Shown piece by piece: positions 1 to 9,338 of a stretch of DNA of 64,000 nucleotides. The DNA comes from Tardibacter chloracetimidivorans (GTDB taxonomy: Bacteria; Pseudomonadota; Alphaproteobacteria; Sphingomonadales; Sphingomonadaceae). The notes beneath the pieces are model-generated. The model ran no database searches and was not told the origin of the DNA. It saw only the letters and a program-made list of their open reading frames with translations. The DNA lies in the NCBI RefSeq assembly GCF_001890385.1, contig NZ_CP018221.1, positions 2,343,501 to 2,407,500 on the forward strand, read 5' to 3'. The translations under genes were made by a program, and so were the position numbers. The first letter of the stretch is position 1. Each line of letters starts with the position of its first letter.

Positions 1-3000
1 TTGCCGCGCGACCTGCTGTTCGAAATGGACGAGCCTTGCCTGCGCGACATCGCGACGACGGCCATGTCGCTTGTCGACCGCCCGCGCCCCAGGGCAAAAA
101 CGGTCAGGGATACGCTTCGCCGTTTCACCAATGTGCTCGTCTGGCTTCCCCGCGACGAGCTTTCATCCCAGCGTAGACGCGAGATCGGCGATCTTGCCAC
201 CGGCCTTGTCGACGGCGTTCTGGACGGCTGGACGTCGATGATGGGCGAGGACCCGCTCGTATCGCTGCGCTACATCATCCGCCACGAACGCAACCGGGAG
301 ATCGACGAGGCTGCGCTCGACGCCCAGCTGCGAGACATGATTCGCGGCTGGAACACGGCGGTGGAAGGGGCGCTTCGGTCGTCCGTCGGCGCGACCCGCG
401 CCGCGCGGCTGGCGCTGACCCATGGCAGCGCGTTCAGCCAGTCCTATCGGAGCCAGTTCGAGCCCGAAGATGCGGCAAGCGACATATTGCGCCTCGCAGC
501 CCTTTCCGGACGGGAGGAACGCGACGTCCGCGTCTACCGCAGGCACGACGACAAGCCCGGCCAGTTGCGCCTCAAGGTCTATCGACTGCGGGAGATCATC
601 CCGCTGTCCGACGCAGTGCCGGTGCTTGAGCATTTCGGCTTTCGAGTGATCGAGGAATATCCGTTCGATCTGCGCGACGGCAGGCTGGGCTGGATACATG
701 ATTTTTTGCTGGAAGGCCGGGCCGCAGATGCTTTTTCACCCGAAGCCAATGGCCGGCTCGAATCCGCGATTCGCGCCGTCCTCTCGGGCGAGGCGGAAAA
801 CGACGCATTCAATGCGCTGATCGCGGAGGTTGGACTGGAGCCCGGCTCCATCACCCTGTTCCGCGCCTGGTTCCGCTATATGCGGCAGACGGGCAGCGCC
901 TACGGCCTTCAGACCGTGGTCGATACCCTGGCGCGTTATCCGGGCCTGACCCGGTCGCTGGTCGAACTGTTCGAGGCGATGCACCGCCCGATGGAGGATG
1001 CGGGACAGCGCCAAAAGCGGGTGGAGAAGGCCGAAGCGCAGATCAAAACTGCGCTGACCGAAGTTACCGCAATCGACGACGACGGAATCTTGCGACGGCT
1101 GCTGGCGATCATCCGCGCGACCGTCAGGAGCAATGCCTTTGTTCCCGGCGGGCCGGAGGCGCTGGCGATCAAGCTCGACAGCGGGGCGATCAACTGGCTT
1201 CCGCGGCCCGTGCCGTGGCGGGAAATCTTCGTCTATTCACCACGGGTGGAAGGAATCCACCTTCGCGGCGGACCGGTGGCGCGCGGCGGCATCCGCTGGT
1301 CCGATCGCCGCGACGATTTCCGCACCGAGGTGCTGGGGCTGATGAAGGCCCAGATGGTGAAGAACGCCGTCATCGTCCCGACGGGCGCCAAGGGCGGCTT
1401 CCACCCCAAGCACCTTCCCTCACCCGCCGACCGCGATGCCTGGCTGAAGGAAGGAACGGAGGCCTACCGGATCTACATCCGGGCTTTGCTTTCGCTCACC
1501 GACAACATCGTCGACGGCGCGGTGGTGCACCCCGATCATGTGGTGTGCGGCGACGGCGACGACCCTTATTTCGTCGTCGCGGCGGACAAGGGCACCGCAA
1601 GCTTTTCCGACATCGCCAATGGCATCGCGCTGGAACGCGGCTTCTGGCTGGGCGACGCCTTCGCGAGCGGCGGCTCCAACGGCTATGACCACAAGGCGAT
1701 GGGCATTACCGCGCGGGGCGCATGGATCTCCGTCGCGCGCCATTTCGCCGAAATCGGCGTGGACGTTCAGACCGATCCGGTCACCGTGGCGGGCGTGGGC
1801 GACATGTCGGGCGATGTTTTCGGCAACGGCATGCTGCTGTCGAAGTCGATCCGGCTGGTCGCCGCCTTCGACCACCGTCACATCTTCATCGATCCCGACC
1901 CCGATCCGGCCGCAAGCTGGACGGAGCGGAAGCGCCTGTTCGAGCTTCCGCGCTCCTCATGGGCCGATTATGACACAGCGCTGATTTCCAGGGGCGGCGG
2001 CGTCTTTCCCCGGACGCAGAAGGAAATCCCGCTTTCGCCGGAGGCAAAGGCGCTGCTTGGCGTCGAGGCGGACAGCCTCGGCCCTTCGGCCCTCATTGGG
2101 GCAGTCCTCAAGGCGCAGGTCGATCTGCTCTGGTTCGGGGGCATCGGCACCTATGTGAAGGGAGCATCGGAAACCAACGGCCAGGTGGGCGACCGCGCCA
2201 ATGACCTGCATCGCGTCGACGGCCGCGACCTTCGCGCGCGGGTGGTCGGCGAAGGGGCGAACCTTGGCGTCACCCAGGCGGGCCGAATCGAATATGCCGC
2301 GCGCCGCGGGCGCATCAACACAGACTTCATCGATAATTCGGCGGGCGTCGACTGTTCGGACAATGAGGTCAACATCAAGATCGCCCTCAACGCCGAGGTG
2401 CGCGCCGGAAAGCTTGCGCTCGCCGACCGCAACGCGCTGCTGGAGGACATGACGGAAGAGGTGGCCGCACTGGTGCTGGAGGACAACCACCTTCAGACGC
2501 TGGCGCTGTCGCTTGCCGAACGGGACGGCGCGCAGGCGCTTCCATCGCACCAGCGGGTGATCCAGCTGCTCGAAGCGTCCGGCAGGCTGGACCGCGCCGT
2601 CGAAGGCCTGCCCGACGACGAGCAGTTGCTGAGCCGGTTGCGCGACGGGCGCGGCCTTGCACGGCCGGAGCTTGCCGTGCTCCTCGCCTATGCGAAACTC
2701 GCGGTGCAGGATGCGATCGAGGGGGCGGGCTTTGCCGAAGACGCGCTTTTGCAGCCGACGTTGCTTGCCGCCTTTCCCCGGCAGATGACGGAACGGTTCC
2801 AGCCCGCCATTCTGGCGCATCGCCTGCGGGCGGAGATCGTCGCGACAGAGCTCGCCAATCGCATGGTCAATCGCAACGGCATCGTGCTGCCTTTTGCATT
2901 GGCGGAGGAGGAAGGCTGCGCGCTGGGGCAGGTCGCCGCCGCCTATGCCGTTGCCGAGTCGCTTTTCGGGCTGCCCCGGCTCTGGCAGGCGATCGAGGAT

Positions 3001-3669
3001 GCGGGGCTGACCCCCGACACCGAGCTTGCGTTGTTCGACGCAACCGCGTCCGGCGTTCGGCTGCACATCGCCGACCTTGTTCGCACCAGCCCGGCCGGAA
3101 AAAACCCGGAGGCGATTTGCAGCGAACTCAGGCCGGGCGTCGAGCGCGTGCGGGAGCAACTCGACGAGCTGTTGCGCGACAATACCCGGAGCCACCTCAG
3201 GGCCCTGCGCGACGAACTGCTTGGCGCATCCGCTCCTGCTCCGCTGGTCGACCGGATCGTCGAGCTTCATGGCCTTGACGGCACCATTGGAGTCGCCAAC
3301 CTTGCCGCCCGAATGGGGCGCGAGGGCAGCGAAGTGGCGCTGGCAAAGGCCTACACCATCATCGGCGAGGCGCTGGGCGTCGACTGGGCGAAGGGCGCGG
3401 CGCTGGCGCTCGATCCGTCGGATAGCTGGGACCGACTTCTGCTGGCAGGACTGGTGCGCGATTTCGAGCAGTTCCGGCTCGATCTGCTTGGCCGCATCGC
3501 CGGGCAAACGGGCTCGCCGGAAAAGGCCGTCGAAACCTGGCTTTCGGACCATGCGCAGCGAGTCGACCAGTTTCGGGCGCTCGTCAGCCGCGCGCGAGCC
3601 CAGCCGGTGATCACGCCCGCGATACTGGCCCAGGTCGCAAGTCAGGCGCGCGTGCTGCTGGCGCGCTGA
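1..3669 (+). CDS. gdhB: NAD-specific glutamate dehydrogenase, large type (5' end outside window)
   Basis: This is the 3' part of a large (about 180 kDa class) NAD-dependent glutamate dehydrogenase, which converts glutamate to 2-oxoglutarate and ammonia in the cytoplasm. Seen: 1222 residues are open from the first base, with the family's catalytic core (GGIRWSDRRDDFRTEVLGL near residue 430, GAKGGFHPK near 465, VVGEGANLG near 750, DFIDNSAGVDCSDNEVN near 780). Known members are about 1550 to 1620 residues, so roughly 350 N-terminal residues lie upstream; the TTG at base 1 is probably an internal codon. The gene ends 2 bases before the convergent DUF2948 gene. The family assignment is firm; the symbol varies between genomes. 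Confidence 0.95.
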   Translation: MPRDLLFEMDEPCLRDIATTAMSLVDRPRPRAKTVRDTLRRFTNVLVWLPRDELSSQRRREIGDLATGLVDGVLDGWTSMMGEDPLVSLRYIIRHERNREIDEAALDAQLRDMIRGWNTAVEGALRSSVGATRAARLALTHGSAFSQSYRSQFEPEDAASDILRLAALSGREERDVRVYRRHDDKPGQLRLKVYRLREIIPLSDAVPVLEHFGFRVIEEYPFDLRDGRLGWIHDFLLEGRAADAFSPEANGRLESAIRAVLSGEAENDAFNALIAEVGLEPGSITLFRAWFRYMRQTGSAYGLQTVVDTLARYPGLTRSLVELFEAMHRPMEDAGQRQKRVEKAEAQIKTALTEVTAIDDDGILRRLLAIIRATVRSNAFVPGGPEALAIKLDSGAINWLPRPVPWREIFVYSPRVEGIHLRGGPVARGGIRWSDRRDDFRTEVLGLMKAQMVKNAVIVPTGAKGGFHPKHLPSPADRDAWLKEGTEAYRIYIRALLSLTDNIVDGAVVHPDHVVCGDGDDPYFVVAADKGTASFSDIANGIALERGFWLGDAFASGGSNGYDHKAMGITARGAWISVARHFAEIGVDVQTDPVTVAGVGDMSGDVFGNGMLLSKSIRLVAAFDHRHIFIDPDPDPAASWTERKRLFELPRSSWADYDTALISRGGGVFPRTQKEIPLSPEAKALLGVEADSLGPSALIGAVLKAQVDLLWFGGIGTYVKGASETNGQVGDRANDLHRVDGRDLRARVVGEGANLGVTQAGRIEYAARRGRINTDFIDNSAGVDCSDNEVNIKIALNAEVRAGKLALADRNALLEDMTEEVAALVLEDNHLQTLALSLAERDGAQALPSHQRVIQLLEASGRLDRAVEGLPDDEQLLSRLRDGRGLARPELAVLLAYAKLAVQDAIEGAGFAEDALLQPTLLAAFPRQMTERFQPAILAHRLRAEIVATELANRMVNRNGIVLPFALAEEEGCALGQVAAAYAVAESLFGLPRLWQAIEDAGLTPDTELALFDATASGVRLHIADLVRTSPAGKNPEAICSELRPGVERVREQLDELLRDNTRSHLRALRDELLGASAPAPLVDRIVELHGLDGTIGVANLAARMGREGSEVALAKAYTIIGEALGVDWAKGAALALDPSDSWDRLLLAGLVRDFEQFRLDLLGRIAGQTGSPEKAVETWLSDHAQRVDQFRALVSRARAQPVITPAILAQVASQARVLLAR

Positions 3670-3671
3670 GC

Positions 3672-4064
3672 CTATTCGCGGTGCTGCGGGCGGGTGAGCG
3701 CCGGATGCGGTGGCCCCAGATCCTCAAGGATCAGATCGACGCATTCGATCTCCACCCGGATTTCCGCGCCCGCCGCGAAGTGGAGTGAAATCTCGCCGGG
3801 CTCCACGCTCAGCGCGAGCAGTTCCAGCGGCAACTCCGAGCCCTCGGGCCAGTTGCGTCGTTGCGCGCCCGTCACGCTTTCAATCCGCAGCGCGGCGCGC
3901 ACGCGCTGCGCGTCCTTTTCCTCCCAGCAGAAGCGACTGGCCAGAATAACGAAGCGCCGGTGCGCCCGGTCATAGGCAATTTCATCGGGACGGACGCAGG
4001 CATCCTGCATCAAGGCCGAAACGACGGCAGCGTCATCCTGATCCTGCGCCCACAGCCGTGTCAT
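3672..4064 (-). CDS. DUF2948 family protein
   Basis: This is a 130-residue cytoplasmic protein of unknown function that I recognise as DUF2948, a family largely restricted to alphaproteobacteria. It has no signal peptide or membrane segment. The N-terminal [20 protein letters not shown] and the central RFCWEE segment are typical of the family. Its ATG overlaps the murA stop by 4 bases (ATGA), so it is very likely translated by coupling to murA as the last gene of the 7294 to 3672 operon. A link to envelope synthesis is suggested only by this position. Confidence 0.85.
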   Translation of the reverse strand: MTRLWAQDQDDAAVVSALMQDACVRPDEIAYDRAHRRFVILASRFCWEEKDAQRVRAALRIESVTGAQRRNWPEGSELPLELLALSVEPGEISLHFAAGAEIRVEIECVDLILEDLGPPHPALTRPQHRE

Positions 4065-5347
4065 CCGCCGTCCGACACCCTTTCTATGTCCGCGCCCACC
4101 GCCGACAGCTTTTCTTCCAGCCGTTCATAGCCGCGATCAAGATGATAAACGCGATTGACCACGGTTTCGCCGCGCGCTGCAAGGCCTGCGATGACAAGGC
4201 TCATCGAGGCGCGCAGGTCGGTCGCCATCACCGGCGCGCCGATCAGATGATCGACGCCGCGCACCAGCGCCGACCGGCCGGTCACTGTGATGTCCGCGCC
4301 CATGCGGGCTAGTTCGGGGACATGCATATAGCGGTTTTCGAAAATCGTCTCGCTCAGCAGGCTTGCTCCCTCCGCCAGCGCGAGCATGGCCATGAACTGG
4401 GCCTGCATATCGGTTGGAAAGCCCGGAAACGGCGCGGTCGAAAGATTGACTCCGCGCAAACCGCCATCCGCCTTCACCAGCAGGCCGCCGCCGACTTCCT
4501 CCACGACGACGCCAGCCCGCCTCAAGCCGTCGAGCACCGCTTCCATCGATTCGCTTTGGGCCCCGGCAAGCTCCACTTCACCGCCGGTGATCGCGGCGGC
4601 GCAGGCATAGCTTCCCGCCTCGATCCGGTCGGCCATCACCGCATAGGTCGCGCCGTGCAGCCGTTCGACTCCCTGCACGGTCAGCCGCTCGGTGCCGATG
4701 CCGTCGATCTTCGCGCCCATGGCAACCAGGCAACGCGCCAGATCGATGATCTCCGGCTCGCGCGCGGCGTTCTCGATGATCGTCTCGCCTTTGGCGAGAA
4801 CGGAGGCCATCAGGACGTTCTCGGTTGCACCGACCGAAACGGTGGAAAAGACGATTCGCCCGCCCCTCAGGCCGCCGCGCGGCGCGGTCGCCTTCACATA
4901 GCCCGCCGCCAGCTCGATCTCCGCACCAAGCGCTTCCAGCCCCTTGAGGTGGAGGTCGATGGGGCGGTTGCCGATCGCGCAGCCGCCGGGCAGCGACACC
5001 GTCGCCTCGCCCGCCCGGGCGAGCAACGGCCCGAGCACGAGTATCGAGGCGCGCATCTTGCGGACGATGTCATAGGGCGCGACCGTGGACGTGATCCGCC
5101 CCGCACGCAGCGTCATCACCCGGCCGAAATCCTCAGGCCGCGCGCCCTCGACCATGGTGGAGACGCCATGCTGGTTCAGCAGATGGCCGAAGGTGTCGAC
5201 ATCGGCCAGCCTGGGCAGGTTCCTGAAGGTGAGCGGCTCGTCGGAAAGCAGCGCACAGGGCATCAGCGTCAGCGCTGCGTTCTTGGCCCCGGAAATGGGT
5301 ATGCGGCCCTTCAGGCGTCGGCCGCCGCGAATTACGATCTTGTCCAT
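4061..5347 (-). CDS. murA: UDP-N-acetylglucosamine 1-carboxyvinyltransferase
   Basis: MurA transfers enolpyruvate from phosphoenolpyruvate to UDP-GlcNAc, the first committed step of peptidoglycan synthesis, in the cytoplasm. The 428-residue length is normal for the family. The substrate-binding Lys is seen at residue 22 (SGAKN) and the catalytic, fosfomycin-reactive Cys at residue 123 ([13 protein letters not shown]). The gene lies 12 bases after rarD and overlaps DUF2948 by 4 bases, so the three are probably co-transcribed. Because the reactive residue is Cys rather than Asp, this should be a fosfomycin-sensitive type of enzyme by family knowledge. Confidence 0.97.
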   Translation of the reverse strand: MDKIVIRGGRRLKGRIPISGAKNAALTLMPCALLSDEPLTFRNLPRLADVDTFGHLLNQHGVSTMVEGARPEDFGRVMTLRAGRITSTVAPYDIVRKMRASILVLGPLLARAGEATVSLPGGCAIGNRPIDLHLKGLEALGAEIELAAGYVKATAPRGGLRGGRIVFSTVSVGATENVLMASVLAKGETIIENAAREPEIIDLARCLVAMGAKIDGIGTERLTVQGVERLHGATYAVMADRIEAGSYACAAAITGGEVELAGAQSESMEAVLDGLRRAGVVVEEVGGGLLVKADGGLRGVNLSTAPFPGFPTDMQAQFMAMLALAEGASLLSETIFENRYMHVPELARMGADITVTGRSALVRGVDHLIGAPVMATDLRASMSLVIAGLAARGETVVNRVYHLDRGYERLEEKLSAVGADIERVSDGG

Positions 5348-5359
5348 GCGGGCCGAGGT

Positions 5360-6247
5360 TTAGCGAAGCGTCGCGGCTTGCGCCAGCGCTCTCCTGCGCG
5401 ACAGGCGCACGATGTCGGCGACATAGACGGCAAGCCCCGCCCAGATGCAGGCGAACGCTGCGATCCGCGCCGGTCCGAGGGGCTCGCCATAGACGAACGC
5501 CCCCTGCAGGAAAATCATCGTCGGGGCGACGAATTGCAGCAGGCCGATGGTCGCAAACGGGAGACGGCGGGCCGCGAAAGCGAACAGCGTAAGCGGAATG
5601 GCGGTAACCGGCCCTCCCAGCGCAAGCAGGCTGACGGTGCCGATGCCGGGCCAATCGCCCAGCCCGCCCCATAGCGAGATCCAGAGGAGCGCCAGCGGGG
5701 CGAGCAGCAGCATTTCGATGGAAAGTCCGGTCGGCCCCGCCACCGGGACGGAACGGCGGATCAGGCCATAGCCGGAAAAACTGACTGCAAGCCCCAGCGC
5801 GATCCAGGGTATCGCGCCCGCCTGCCAGCCAAGTATGCCGACGCCCACCGCCGCGAGCGCCACGGCGATTCGGCCCGCCACGGGCAGATGCTCACGCAGC
5901 ACCACCACCGCCAGGACCACGTTGAGCAGCGGATTGATGAAATAGCCGAGGCTGGTTTCCAGCACATGATCGTTGACCACGGCCACGACATAGAGAGTCC
6001 AGTTGATCGCGATCAGCACGCCACTGGCCGCCAGCATCGCCAGGCGCCGCTTGTCCTTGAGCGTCCGGACGAATTCTTCCAGACCGCCGGCCGCCGCCAT
6101 GATGATGAAGGCGAACAGCAACGCGGAAAGCACGCGCCAGGCCACCACATCAGCCGGCGACACATGCTTCAACGCCTTCATGTAGACGGGAAGCGTACCC
6201 CAGATGACATAGGCGGATACGCCCGCCGCCAGGCCGCGCCTGTCCAT
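5360..6247 (-). CDS. rarD: EamA/RarD-type drug/metabolite transporter
   Basis: This is an inner-membrane transporter of the DMT superfamily with two EamA repeats and about ten predicted hydrophobic helices over 295 residues. The N-terminus [20 protein letters not shown] matches the RarD subfamily. The substrate is not known for this subfamily. The start at 6247 was chosen because its ATG shares one base with the dcd stop (TAATG) and begins exactly where family similarity begins; a longer reading frame upstream lies inside dcd. It is the third gene of the UPF0262-dcd-rarD-murA-DUF2948 operon. Confidence 0.9.
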   Translation of the reverse strand: MDRRGLAAGVSAYVIWGTLPVYMKALKHVSPADVVAWRVLSALLFAFIIMAAAGGLEEFVRTLKDKRRLAMLAASGVLIAINWTLYVVAVVNDHVLETSLGYFINPLLNVVLAVVVLREHLPVAGRIAVALAAVGVGILGWQAGAIPWIALGLAVSFSGYGLIRRSVPVAGPTGLSIEMLLLAPLALLWISLWGGLGDWPGIGTVSLLALGGPVTAIPLTLFAFAARRLPFATIGLLQFVAPTMIFLQGAFVYGEPLGPARIAAFACIWAGLAVYVADIVRLSRRRALAQAATLR

Positions 6248-6801
6248 TACAGCTTCGGCAGCGTCACGCCCCGCTGGCCCATATATTTGCCCGCGCGATC
6301 GGCATAGCTGACCTCGCACGGCTCATTGCCCTTCAGGAAAAGGAACTGGCACGCGCCTTCATTGGCGTAGACCTTGGCCGGAAGCGGCGTGGTGTTGGAA
6401 AACTCCAGCGTCACATGGCCTTCCCACCCCGGCTCCAGCGGCGTCACGTTCACGATGATGCCGCACCGGGCATAGGTGGACTTGCCGAGGCAGATCACCA
6501 GCACATCGCGCGGGACGCGGAAATACTCGACCGTCCGCGCCAGCATGAAGCTGTTGGGCGGGATGATGCACACCGGCCCCTTGCGATCGACGAAGCTGTT
6601 GTGCGCGAAATCCTTGGGGTCGACGAGCGCATTGTCGACATTGGTGAAGATCTTGAAGTCGTCCGACACGCGCGCGTCATAGCCATAGGAAGACAGGCCG
6701 TAGCTGATGCAGCCGTCGCGGGTCTGGCGATCGACGAACGGCTCGATCATGCCGCTTTCAAGCGCCTGTGCGCGAATCCACTTGTCCGACATTACCGCCA
6801 T
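6247..6801 (-). CDS. dcd: dCTP deaminase
   Basis: Dcd deaminates dCTP to dUTP, feeding dTMP synthesis. The protein is 184 residues, the usual length, and shows the conserved stretch [20 protein letters not shown] followed by [12 protein letters not shown], which holds the catalytic Glu. The ATG at 6801 was chosen over a longer frame because it gives the family length and has an AGGA-type ribosome site upstream; a second ATG three codons later is possible. UPF0262 lies 10 bases upstream and rarD overlaps by one base, so this is an operon member. Confidence 0.96.
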   Translation of the reverse strand: MAVMSDKWIRAQALESGMIEPFVDRQTRDGCISYGLSSYGYDARVSDDFKIFTNVDNALVDPKDFAHNSFVDRKGPVCIIPPNSFMLARTVEYFRVPRDVLVICLGKSTYARCGIIVNVTPLEPGWEGHVTLEFSNTTPLPAKVYANEGACQFLFLKGNEPCEVSYADRAGKYMGQRGVTLPKL

Positions 6802-6811
6802 GGACCTGTTC

Positions 6812-7294
6812 CTAACCTTTGATGTGGAGTACGCAGATGAGGGTGAAAAGCCTGCGTGCGGTATCGAAGTCAACCTCCACCTTCGCCGCAAGCCGTTCCT
6901 TCAATAGCTCCGCCGCATCGTTGTGGATTCCCCTTCGCGCCATGTCGATCGTTTCGATCTGCATCGGCGTGGCGTTGCGGATCGCCTTGTAATAGCTGTC
7001 GCAGATGGCGAAATATTCCCGGATCGTGCGCCGGAACGGGGCAAGCGCAAAGCTGATCGACCCGACGCGCGCGCTTTCGCCATCGCTCAGGTCCATGATC
7101 AGCCGCCCCTCCTCGACACGCAGCAGCAGCTTGAACGGGCCGTCGCAGGGGCGCTCAAGCTCCACGACCGGTCGAAAACGGTTTTCCTCGAGCAAATCAT
7201 AGATCGCGATCCGGCGCTCCTGCTCGACATCGGCGCTGCGCCACAGGATGGTGCGGTCGTCCAGTTCTATGTCGATGATGCGCGGATCGCCCAT
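6812..7294 (-). CDS. UPF0262 family protein
   Basis: This is a 160-residue soluble protein of the alphaproteobacterial UPF0262 family, whose function is unknown. The N-terminal pattern (IIDIELDD, then [18 protein letters not shown]) and the C-terminal [12 protein letters not shown] are characteristic. It is the first gene of the operon that continues with dcd 10 bases downstream. Its 5' flank holds a perfect 10-base inverted repeat (see 7380 to 7408) shared with the divergent small gene, which is the likeliest control point for the operon. Confidence 0.88.
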   Translation of the reverse strand: MGDPRIIDIELDDRTILWRSADVEQERRIAIYDLLEENRFRPVVELERPCDGPFKLLLRVEEGRLIMDLSDGESARVGSISFALAPFRRTIREYFAICDSYYKAIRNATPMQIETIDMARRGIHNDAAELLKERLAAKVEVDFDTARRLFTLICVLHIKG

Positions 7295-7379
7295 GAGCCG
7301 CGTCTATCCGGCTCCGTCGCGCTTGGCAAAGAGAAGCATGCGAACGCTCCCCTGCGGCGGAAATGTAATGAAAACGAAA

Positions 7380-7408
7380 CATTAACCATCTCTCGAATAT
7401 GGTTAATG
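7380..7408. promoter_or_regulatory. Perfect 10-base inverted repeat between divergent genes
   Basis: The sequence CATTAACCAT (7380 to 7389) is repeated inverted as ATGGTTAATG (7399 to 7408) with a 9-base spacer. It lies between UPF0262 (minus) and the small gene at 7441 (plus), inside one of the few AT-rich patches of the window. Each arm contains TTAACCAT, which resembles the half-site form of CtrA targets in alphaproteobacteria, but the spacing does not fit the classical TTAA-N7-TTAA site. It could equally be an operator for another dimeric regulator. The symmetry is seen; the regulator is a guess. Confidence 0.45.
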
Positions 7409-7440
7409 CGGGGACCGGGTTCAAACTCGGGAAACAGAAG

Positions 7441-7716
7441 ATGACGGGGAGCAGGGTTACAAAAGGCGCGGTCGCGCTCAAGCTGTTCTATCTGCTGATC
7501 GAACTGATGGTCCGCCGGAGCCTGATCGGCCGGGGTGATCTTGAACATATGGTGGCGCGGCTAAGCATGGAGGCGCACCGGACGGGGACCGGCGATAACG
7601 CCGAAATCTGCCGGGCAAGCGCTGATGAGGTGCGGTCGTGGCTGGTCGCCCTGGGGGATGATCCTCCATTTCGGCCGGGACTGCGGCTGGTGAATGTGAC
7701 AGAGGAGCTGAAATAG
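7441..7716 (+). CDS. Small hypothetical protein
   Basis: This is a 91-residue protein that I do not recognise. It is basic at the N-terminus (MTGSRVTKGAVALKLFYLL) and then alternates hydrophobic and charged residues like a soluble helical protein; there is no clear signal peptide. An alternative ATG at 7399 would add 14 residues but falls inside the inverted repeat and lacks a ribosome site, so 7441 is preferred, although its own site (GGGAAACAG) is weak. It is convergent with the ACR3 gene, 11 bases away. Coding status is supported by the absence of any better frame here, and is moderately certain. Confidence 0.55.
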   Translation: MTGSRVTKGAVALKLFYLLIELMVRRSLIGRGDLEHMVARLSMEAHRTGTGDNAEICRASADEVRSWLVALGDDPPFRPGLRLVNVTEELK

Positions 7717-7727
7717 AGCGGCGTGCG

Positions 7728-8801
7728 CTATGCCGCCGCCCCGGCTTCATACCAGCCGCGCGTGCGCTTCACGATTGCCACGACGGAGAGCATCACCGGC
7801 ACTTCCACCAGAACGCCGACCACCGTGGCGAGAGCCGCCCCTGAATCGATGCCAAACAGGCTGATCGCCGCCGCCACCGCCAGTTCAAAAAAATTGGACG
7901 CGCCGATCAGTGCGGCAGGGGCGGCCACGCACCAGGCGACGCCGAACCTCCGGCTCAGCCAATAGGCGAGGCCTGCATTGAAATAGACCTGGATCAGGAT
8001 CGGCACCGCGAGCAGCGCGATGACCAGCGGCTGGGCGATGATCTGCTCGCCCTGAAAGCCGAACAGCAGGATCAGCGTGGCGAGCAGCGCCACCAGCGAA
8101 ACCGGGCCAAGCCTTGCCTGCACGCGCGCCAGCGCCGCCTCTCCACCCGTGGAGACAAGCCTCGCGCGCAGCAACTGGGCCACGACAACGGGAATGACGA
8201 TATAGAGGACAACCGACAGCAGCAGCGTGTCCCAGGGCACGGTGATGGAGGCGACCCCCAGCAGCAGCCCCACCAGTGGCGCGAAGGCGAAGACCATGAT
8301 GACGTCGTTTAGCGCCACCTGGCTCAGCGTGTAGTGCGGCTCGCCCTCGCACAGGTTGGACCAGACGAACACCATCGCGGTGCAAGGCGCCGCGGCCAGC
8401 AGGATCAGCCCGGCGATATAGGACGAAATCTGCCCCTCCGGCAGCATCGGCGCGAACAGCCAGCCGATGAAGAACGCGCCGAGCGCCGCCATGGAAAACG
8501 GCTTCACGCCCCAGTTGATGAACAGCGTGACTCCGACGCCCTTCCAGTGCTGCCTGACCGAACCCAGCGCGCCGAAATCGATCTTGAGCAGCATCGGCAC
8601 GATCATCAGCCAGACCAGCACCGCAACCACCAGGTTGACCCGCGCCACTTCCGCCGCCGCGATGGCCGAGAACAGGCCGGGCGCGAGATGGCCAAGCCCG
8701 ATCCCCGCGAAAATGCACAGCCCCACCCAGACGCTCAGATAGCGCTCGAACAGTCCCATGGCGGCAGGCGGCGCAGCCGATTGCGACGGGTGTTGCGTCA
8801 T
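7728..8801 (-). CDS. arsB: ACR3 family arsenite efflux transporter
   Basis: This inner-membrane carrier exports arsenite, the product of ArsC, using the proton motive force. At 357 residues with about ten hydrophobic segments it fits ACR3 rather than the larger, unrelated ArsB family, although annotation tools often use arsB for both. The conserved motif with the essential Cys is seen as APCTAMVFVWSNL (near residue 139). Its ATG overlaps the arsC stop by 4 bases, so it is the last gene of arsR-arsC-ACR3. The protein ends at 7728, with convergent small gene 7441 to 7716 beyond. Confidence 0.93.
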   Translation of the reverse strand: MTQHPSQSAAPPAAMGLFERYLSVWVGLCIFAGIGLGHLAPGLFSAIAAAEVARVNLVVAVLVWLMIVPMLLKIDFGALGSVRQHWKGVGVTLFINWGVKPFSMAALGAFFIGWLFAPMLPEGQISSYIAGLILLAAAPCTAMVFVWSNLCEGEPHYTLSQVALNDVIMVFAFAPLVGLLLGVASITVPWDTLLLSVVLYIVIPVVVAQLLRARLVSTGGEAALARVQARLGPVSLVALLATLILLFGFQGEQIIAQPLVIALLAVPILIQVYFNAGLAYWLSRRFGVAWCVAAPAALIGASNFFELAVAAAISLFGIDSGAALATVVGVLVEVPVMLSVVAIVKRTRGWYEAGAAA

Positions 8802-9328
8802 GCGGCGGGTTCCGCAGGGGTGGCGTCGGCGGCCTTGCTGCTGCCGATCTGCCTAAGCCGGTTCTGAAGGCTGATCCGGTCAAGGCTGTCGAGCGGAAGC
8901 GACGTGAACAACGAGATGCGGTTGGCGAGCATGCGATAGGTGTCGAAGAAGGCGGCGTGGCGCTCCGCCTCCGTCCCTTCGACGGCTGCGGGGTCCGGAA
9001 CGCCCCAGTGCGCCGTCATCGGCTGCCCCGGCCAGATCGGGCACACCTCGTTCGCCGCATTGTCGCAGACGGTAAAGACGAAATCGAGCACGGGCGCATC
9101 CGGCCCGGAGAACTCCTCCCAGCTTTTGGAGCGAAAGCCGGAGATAGCGTAGTTGAGGCTCTGCAGCACCTTCAGGCTCAGCGAGTGCACTTCCCCCTTG
9201 GGCTGGCTTCCGGCGCTGAACGAGCGGAAGCGGCCCAGCCCCTCGCGCTGGAGGATCGCCTCTGCCAGAATGCTGCGCGCGGAATTGCCGGTGCACAGAA
9301 ACAGCACGTTGAACAGCCTGTCCGTCAT
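8798..9328 (-). CDS. arsC: Arsenate reductase, low-molecular-weight phosphatase type
   Basis: This 176-residue protein reduces arsenate to arsenite. It has the phosphatase-like loop CTGNSARS (catalytic Cys12, CX5R) near the N-terminus and the family's Asp in VPDPAAVEG near residue 110. The remaining family cysteine is in FTVCDNA, while Cys in EVCPIWPG is the second; these are candidates for the disulfide relay, so thioredoxin or glutathione/glutaredoxin coupling cannot be settled by eye. The C-terminus is about 30 residues longer than in small members. It lies 10 bases after arsR and overlaps the transporter gene by 4. Confidence 0.93.
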   Translation of the reverse strand: MTDRLFNVLFLCTGNSARSILAEAILQREGLGRFRSFSAGSQPKGEVHSLSLKVLQSLNYAISGFRSKSWEEFSGPDAPVLDFVFTVCDNAANEVCPIWPGQPMTAHWGVPDPAAVEGTEAERHAAFFDTYRMLANRISLFTSLPLDSLDRISLQNRLRQIGSSKAADATPAEPAA

Positions 9329-9338
9329 TGCCTTCTCC

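Noticed and set aside
1-3. TTG at base 1 as the start of the glutamate dehydrogenase
   Set aside because: The protein would lack about 350 N-terminal residues of the family; it is almost surely an internal codon cut by the window edge.
1957-3552. A 531-codon minus-strand open frame
   Set aside because: It is fully antisense to the glutamate dehydrogenase gene, with no motif and an atypical composition.
7380-7408. A classical CtrA site (TTAA-N7-TTAA)
   Set aside because: The TTAA elements are inverted and 17 bases apart, so only a half-site resemblance remains; it is kept as an inverted repeat of unknown use.
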